In this document: positions 61,201 to 64,000 of the stretch, in pieces
Layout: each line of letters starts with the position of its first letter
How positions within the stretch are numbered: the first letter of the stretch is position 1
Assembly (NCBI RefSeq): GCF_003148845.1
Contig: NZ_QGHA01000001.1
Coordinates: forward strand, 992,001-1,056,000
Source of the DNA: Mucilaginibacter oryzae
GTDB taxonomy: Bacteria; Bacteroidota; Bacteroidia; Sphingobacteriales; Sphingobacteriaceae
Length of the DNA stretch: 64,000 bases
Reading direction: 5' to 3'
Made by a program: the position numbers and the translations under genes
Notes under the pieces: model-generated
Told to the model about the DNA's origin: nothing
What the model saw: only the letters and a program-made list of their open reading frames with translations
The model's database searches: none

Positions 61201-64000
61201 TTAACCGGCTACTTCGGTAATTTGGTTTATCATGTTTTGATGTATTCTCGCTCCAAAATGCCCGGCATCAAGTTTCAACACTTCGGCAAAGGCTTTTTGC
61301 GCACGTTCCGTATCATGCAGGCCAAGGTATCCAAGGCCTTGTAAAAAGTGGCAATGCACCTGGTTCCTTACCTTCAGGTCGTCCTCAAAAATGAGCAGAT
61401 TTGGCAGCGAGACGGCAAAGTAATCAATTTTTACGTTATCATCCATGTGCTCTATACCATATTTAAGCAGTTTTTTGAAGATCCGCTCTGCCGATGTACT
61501 GTCACCAAGACATTTTTTAGCCAAACCCTGGTAAAAGATCTTATCCGGCTGCTGATCGTTGTAAAAAACAGCCGCGGTTGGGTCTTCCAAACCGGTACTT
61601 GCCTTGTCAAAATACAAGGCAGCCTTCTCCCTTTCCTGCAGGCCTTCATAAGCTTTTCCCAACCAGTAAAAAATGTCATTTTCCTGCGTGCCGAACAGTT
61701 TGCCCTCGCCTAAATTATGCGGGTAAGTCTGGGCCTGGGTTAGTTTATCAATAGCCTCGTGATATTTGCCGTCATTAATATTTTGCTTAGCTAATTCAAC
61801 CAAAGCGGCAACATATTGACCTGAAGCTTTACCTTCGCCGCCCTCCCAGGGGTGGAAAGTGTGTTGCATGATCTGATCAAAAGCAGTTTGGTGTTCACCT
61901 ATAAAATTGTACAGGGTGGCCCGCTCTAAATAAACGTCATCGCGCAGTTTGGCTGTTTCCAGGTTAGCCTCAATGAACGCCAAACGGGCTTCGGCAGTAT
62001 AATTCAGTTTTTTATAAAGCTGATCAAGCTCCATCAATACCCGGGCATCGGTTTTATCCAGTTCAAAAGCTTTTTCAAAGCAGATTAAGGCTTTGGCCGG
62101 ATCGTTACGTTTGTTGTAGTAAGCGATACCCAAATTCCTGAACAGGGTTGGGAATTGATCATCCAGTTGTGCCGATGTTTCCCAGGCGGCAATAGCGTCA
62201 TCGTATTGCAGTTTATCATAAAACAGGTTGCCTAAATAGTATGGCGCTTTGGCATCGGCGGGATTTAAGGTTGATGCCAGTTTCAACACACTGATATCCT
62301 CCAAACGATCAGGGAAACACAGGTAGGAGTCGGCTGCCGGGGCGAGTTTAAAGTATTGCAGGGCCTGCCCATTATTGCCAAACTTGCAAGCAAAATAGCC
62401 AAGATAATAGTATACCATCGGGCTGGTGGTATCGCCTGTAACAGCATTGCTTAGTAAGCTTGAAGCTTCATCAAATAAACCAGCATTGGCATAATCCAAG
62501 GCGTACTCGATGTAGTTTTGATAATAGCCACGTGATAGGGTTACCAATTGCTCAAAGCTTGAGGCAGCTTTCTCATCCTGACCTAAGGCTTTATAAGCCA
62601 GGCTAAGTTCGAACAAAGCACCTAAATTGAAAGGATCGCGTTTTACGGCCGATGCAGCTACTTCAACAGCCTCTTCGTTCCTGTTCAGTTTGCGGAAGGC
62701 CGCCGAACGCAAAACGTAGGCTTTACTGTTATTGGCATTCCTGTCTAATGATGATAGCGCGTGGTCAAGCGCCAGTTCGTAATCGCCGTTTTCAAGATCG
62801 ATTTGTGCTACCGAGAAGTAACCGCTGTCTTTCCAGGCGTTGCTCCACGTGGCTTTGTAAAAGGCTTTATAGGCTTCCTCTTTTTTGCCCTGGAATTTGA
62901 GGGCCAAACCTAAATTATAATAGCACTCGCTATCGTAAGGGTTCGGGTTGCGCTGGGTAATTGTTTCAACCGCCCGGCGGAAGTAAGGCTCGCTTTTGGC
63001 AAACTGGCCGCGGCGTAAATACCATAAACCTAAAGCATTGTTATTGCGGATATCTTTCGGGTCGCGGCGGATCGCTTCTTCGTAATAAGGTACCGGGCTG
63101 TAGGTTGCATGTCGATATTGCTCCAGGTGCTGGCCGGTTAAAAACAATTGCTCGTTATTTTCAGTATCACCAGGCGATAAAGCCGGTTTGGCAGCTTCGG
63201 GGATGTTATTGAGCTTGTTACCGGCAGCATCGTATTTAATCAGCTCTTTGCCCGTTTCTGAATTTACGGTAAGCAGTAAAAGGTTTTCATCGATATTCTT
63301 AACCGCAATCTCCCTTTCAAAAACCTTTTCAGGAACAATGCAAACTTTTTCGCTCAGCAATACCTTGCCGTCGTGCTGCAGTTTGATGTTGAGGTTGTTT
63401 TGCTCGCCGGTTACGTAAACTTTCAGCAGCAGCTTGCCATCGGTATAATCTAAGGCCAGCAAAATATCTTTGGTTGCATTTTTAATTACGCCAAGCTCGC
63501 GGTATGGCATAAAGTATTGCGTAAAATGCTTTTCCTCGTGCGGCATCAACCAGGTAAAATCGGGCTGGTTATCGGTAAACATACCGGTCATGAGTTCGAT
63601 GTATGGGCCATCCTCGTCGGTCAGGTTCCTGTCCCAGGCCAGGCCGAAATCGCTGTGGCCCCAGGTCCATTGCTTTTTTCCGGGGGATACGTGGTGGTTG
63701 GCTACGTGCAGTAAACCTGCCTGGCTATCATGCTCATATCCGCCTACAAAATCATAGTTAGAATTGATGGCCATGTACGATGTTGGCACCGGGATATTTT
63801 TATATCTTGAGATATCAGTACCCGGCGAGTAATCAACTTTATAATACGTACCGGTGGCTATCGGGAATGTAGATACATCGCGCTTACCATGATCAAACAC
63901 GGCGTTCACATCGGGCGGAAAAACCGATTGGTAATCGTCATTTACCTTTACGGCCGGGTTTGCCCACCATAAAAAGGTTTGCGGCAGGGCCGAACGGTTG
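61201..64000 (-). CDS. DUF5107 and tetratricopeptide-repeat protein (5' end beyond the window)
   Basis: The frame stays open from the stop at 61201 to the right edge, about 933 codons. A GTG at 63909 should not be taken as the start: the codons before it read QTFLWWANPAVKVNDDYQSV, which is the conserved core of the DUF5107 domain. The domain continues through SYMAINSNYDFVGGYEHDSQAGLLHVANHH and WGHSDFGLAWDRNL. From about 63100 downward there are at least ten TPR units (KDIRNNNALGLWYLRRGQF; SECYYNLGLALKFQGKKEEA; FRNLGIAYYNKRNDPAKA). Proteins of this type occur next to glycosidases in Bacteroidota; the domain is proposed to bind sugar in a mutarotase-like fold. Probable partner of the GH36 enzyme. 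Confidence 0.9.
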   Translation of the reverse strand, partial: NRSALPQTFLWWANPAVKVNDDYQSVFPPDVNAVFDHGKRDVSTFPIATGTYYKVDYSPGTDISRYKNIPVPTSYMAINSNYDFVGGYEHDSQAGLLHVANHHVSPGKKQWTWGHSDFGLAWDRNLTDEDGPYIELMTGMFTDNQPDFTWLMPHEEKHFTQYFMPYRELGVIKNATKDILLALDYTDGKLLLKVYVTGEQNNLNIKLQHDGKVLLSEKVCIVPEKVFEREIAVKNIDENLLLLTVNSETGKELIKYDAAGNKLNNIPEAAKPALSPGDTENNEQLFLTGQHLEQYRHATYSPVPYYEEAIRRDPKDIRNNNALGLWYLRRGQFAKSEPYFRRAVETITQRNPNPYDSECYYNLGLALKFQGKKEEAYKAFYKATWSNAWKDSGYFSVAQIDLENGDYELALDHALSSLDRNANNSKAYVLRSAAFRKLNRNEEAVEVAASAVKRDPFNLGALFELSLAYKALGQDEKAASSFEQLVTLSRGYYQNYIEYALDYANAGLFDEASSLLSNAVTGDTTSPMVYYYLGYFACKFGNNGQALQYFKLAPAADSYLCFPDRLEDISVLKLASTLNPADAKAPYYLGNLFYDKLQYDDAIAAWETSAQLDDQFPTLFRNLGIAYYNKRNDPAKALICFEKAFELDKTDARVLMELDQLYKKLNYTAEARLAFIEANLETAKLRDDVYLERATLYNFIGEHQTAFDQIMQHTFHPWEGGEGKASGQYVAALVELAKQNINDGKYHEAIDKLTQAQTYPHNLGEGKLFGTQENDIFYWLGKAYEGLQEREKAALYFDKASTGLEDPTAAVFYNDQQPDKIFYQGLAKKCLGDSTSAERIFKKLLKYGIEHMDDNVKIDYFAVSLPNLLIFEDDLKVRNQVHCHFLQGLGYLGLHDTERAQKAFAEVLKLDAGHFGARIHQNMINQITEVAG

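Noticed and set aside
63909..63911. Start codon of the DUF5107/TPR gene near 63909
   Set aside because: The frame continues upstream to the window edge with conserved DUF5107 residues, so the true start is outside the window.

Overview
The window is chromosomal DNA from a member of the Bacteroidota, most likely a soil or plant-associated Sphingobacteriaceae of the Mucilaginibacter/Pedobacter type. The reasons are three SusC/SusD outer-membrane uptake pairs, an ECF sigma/FecR pair, a type IX secretion plug protein, a TamL-type lipoprotein, many lipoproteins and promoters of the TTTG/TAnnTTTG type. The genus is an inference; no rRNA lies in the window.

Region by region. 1-7.85 kb (minus strand): ECF sigma factor, FecR anti-sigma factor, a TonB-dependent SusC transducer with an STN domain and SusD, followed after a terminator by a multihaem cytochrome c cut by the left edge. 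8.1-9.6 kb: a phytoene-desaturase-like flavoprotein. 9.6-10.5 kb: a long structured leader with a promoter candidate. 10.5-28.5 kb (plus strand): the centrepiece, eleven tightly spaced genes for surface proteins (SusC-SusD-FAS1/discoidin-DUF5007-like-SusC-SusD-FAS1-TIG/delta-60 propeller-phosphatase-fold/LamG-DUF1735-like/PA14-PKD/discoidin) closed by an intrinsic terminator. It looks like a polysaccharide-utilisation locus but encodes no recognisable glycoside hydrolase or lyase. 28.7 kb: a TlpA-like thioredoxin. 29.9-32.3 kb: a small AT-rich accessory patch with a frameshifted DUF1016 nuclease and a DUF4365 nuclease-like protein. 32.4-37.2 kb (minus strand): acyltransferase-3, two CE7-like acetyl-esterase paralogues and a beta-barrel in one apparent operon. 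37.3-39.3 kb: a radical SAM protein, then a REP-associated tyrosine transposase (RAYT) amid palindromic REP copies.

39.4-47.7 kb holds housekeeping and regulatory genes (NtrC-type regulator, Pmp3-like protein, thioesterase, T9SS plug protein, ABC-F ATPase, SGNH hydrolase, cupin, TspO) with several families of short palindromic repeats between them. 47.9-51.3 kb carries tamL and a TrmH-type methyltransferase that overlap at their divergent starts, then tRNA-Cys and a 57-residue basic protein. 51.5-58.6 kb has pyrD, a secreted chorismate mutase, a GH30 glucosidase, purU and small lipoproteins. 59-64 kb (minus strand) is a DUF5107/TPR protein (cut by the right edge) followed by a GH36 alpha-galactosidase.

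The whole suggests a heterotroph that binds, imports and deacetylates complex glycans. All functional calls come from reading motifs and domain order by eye; no database search was run.
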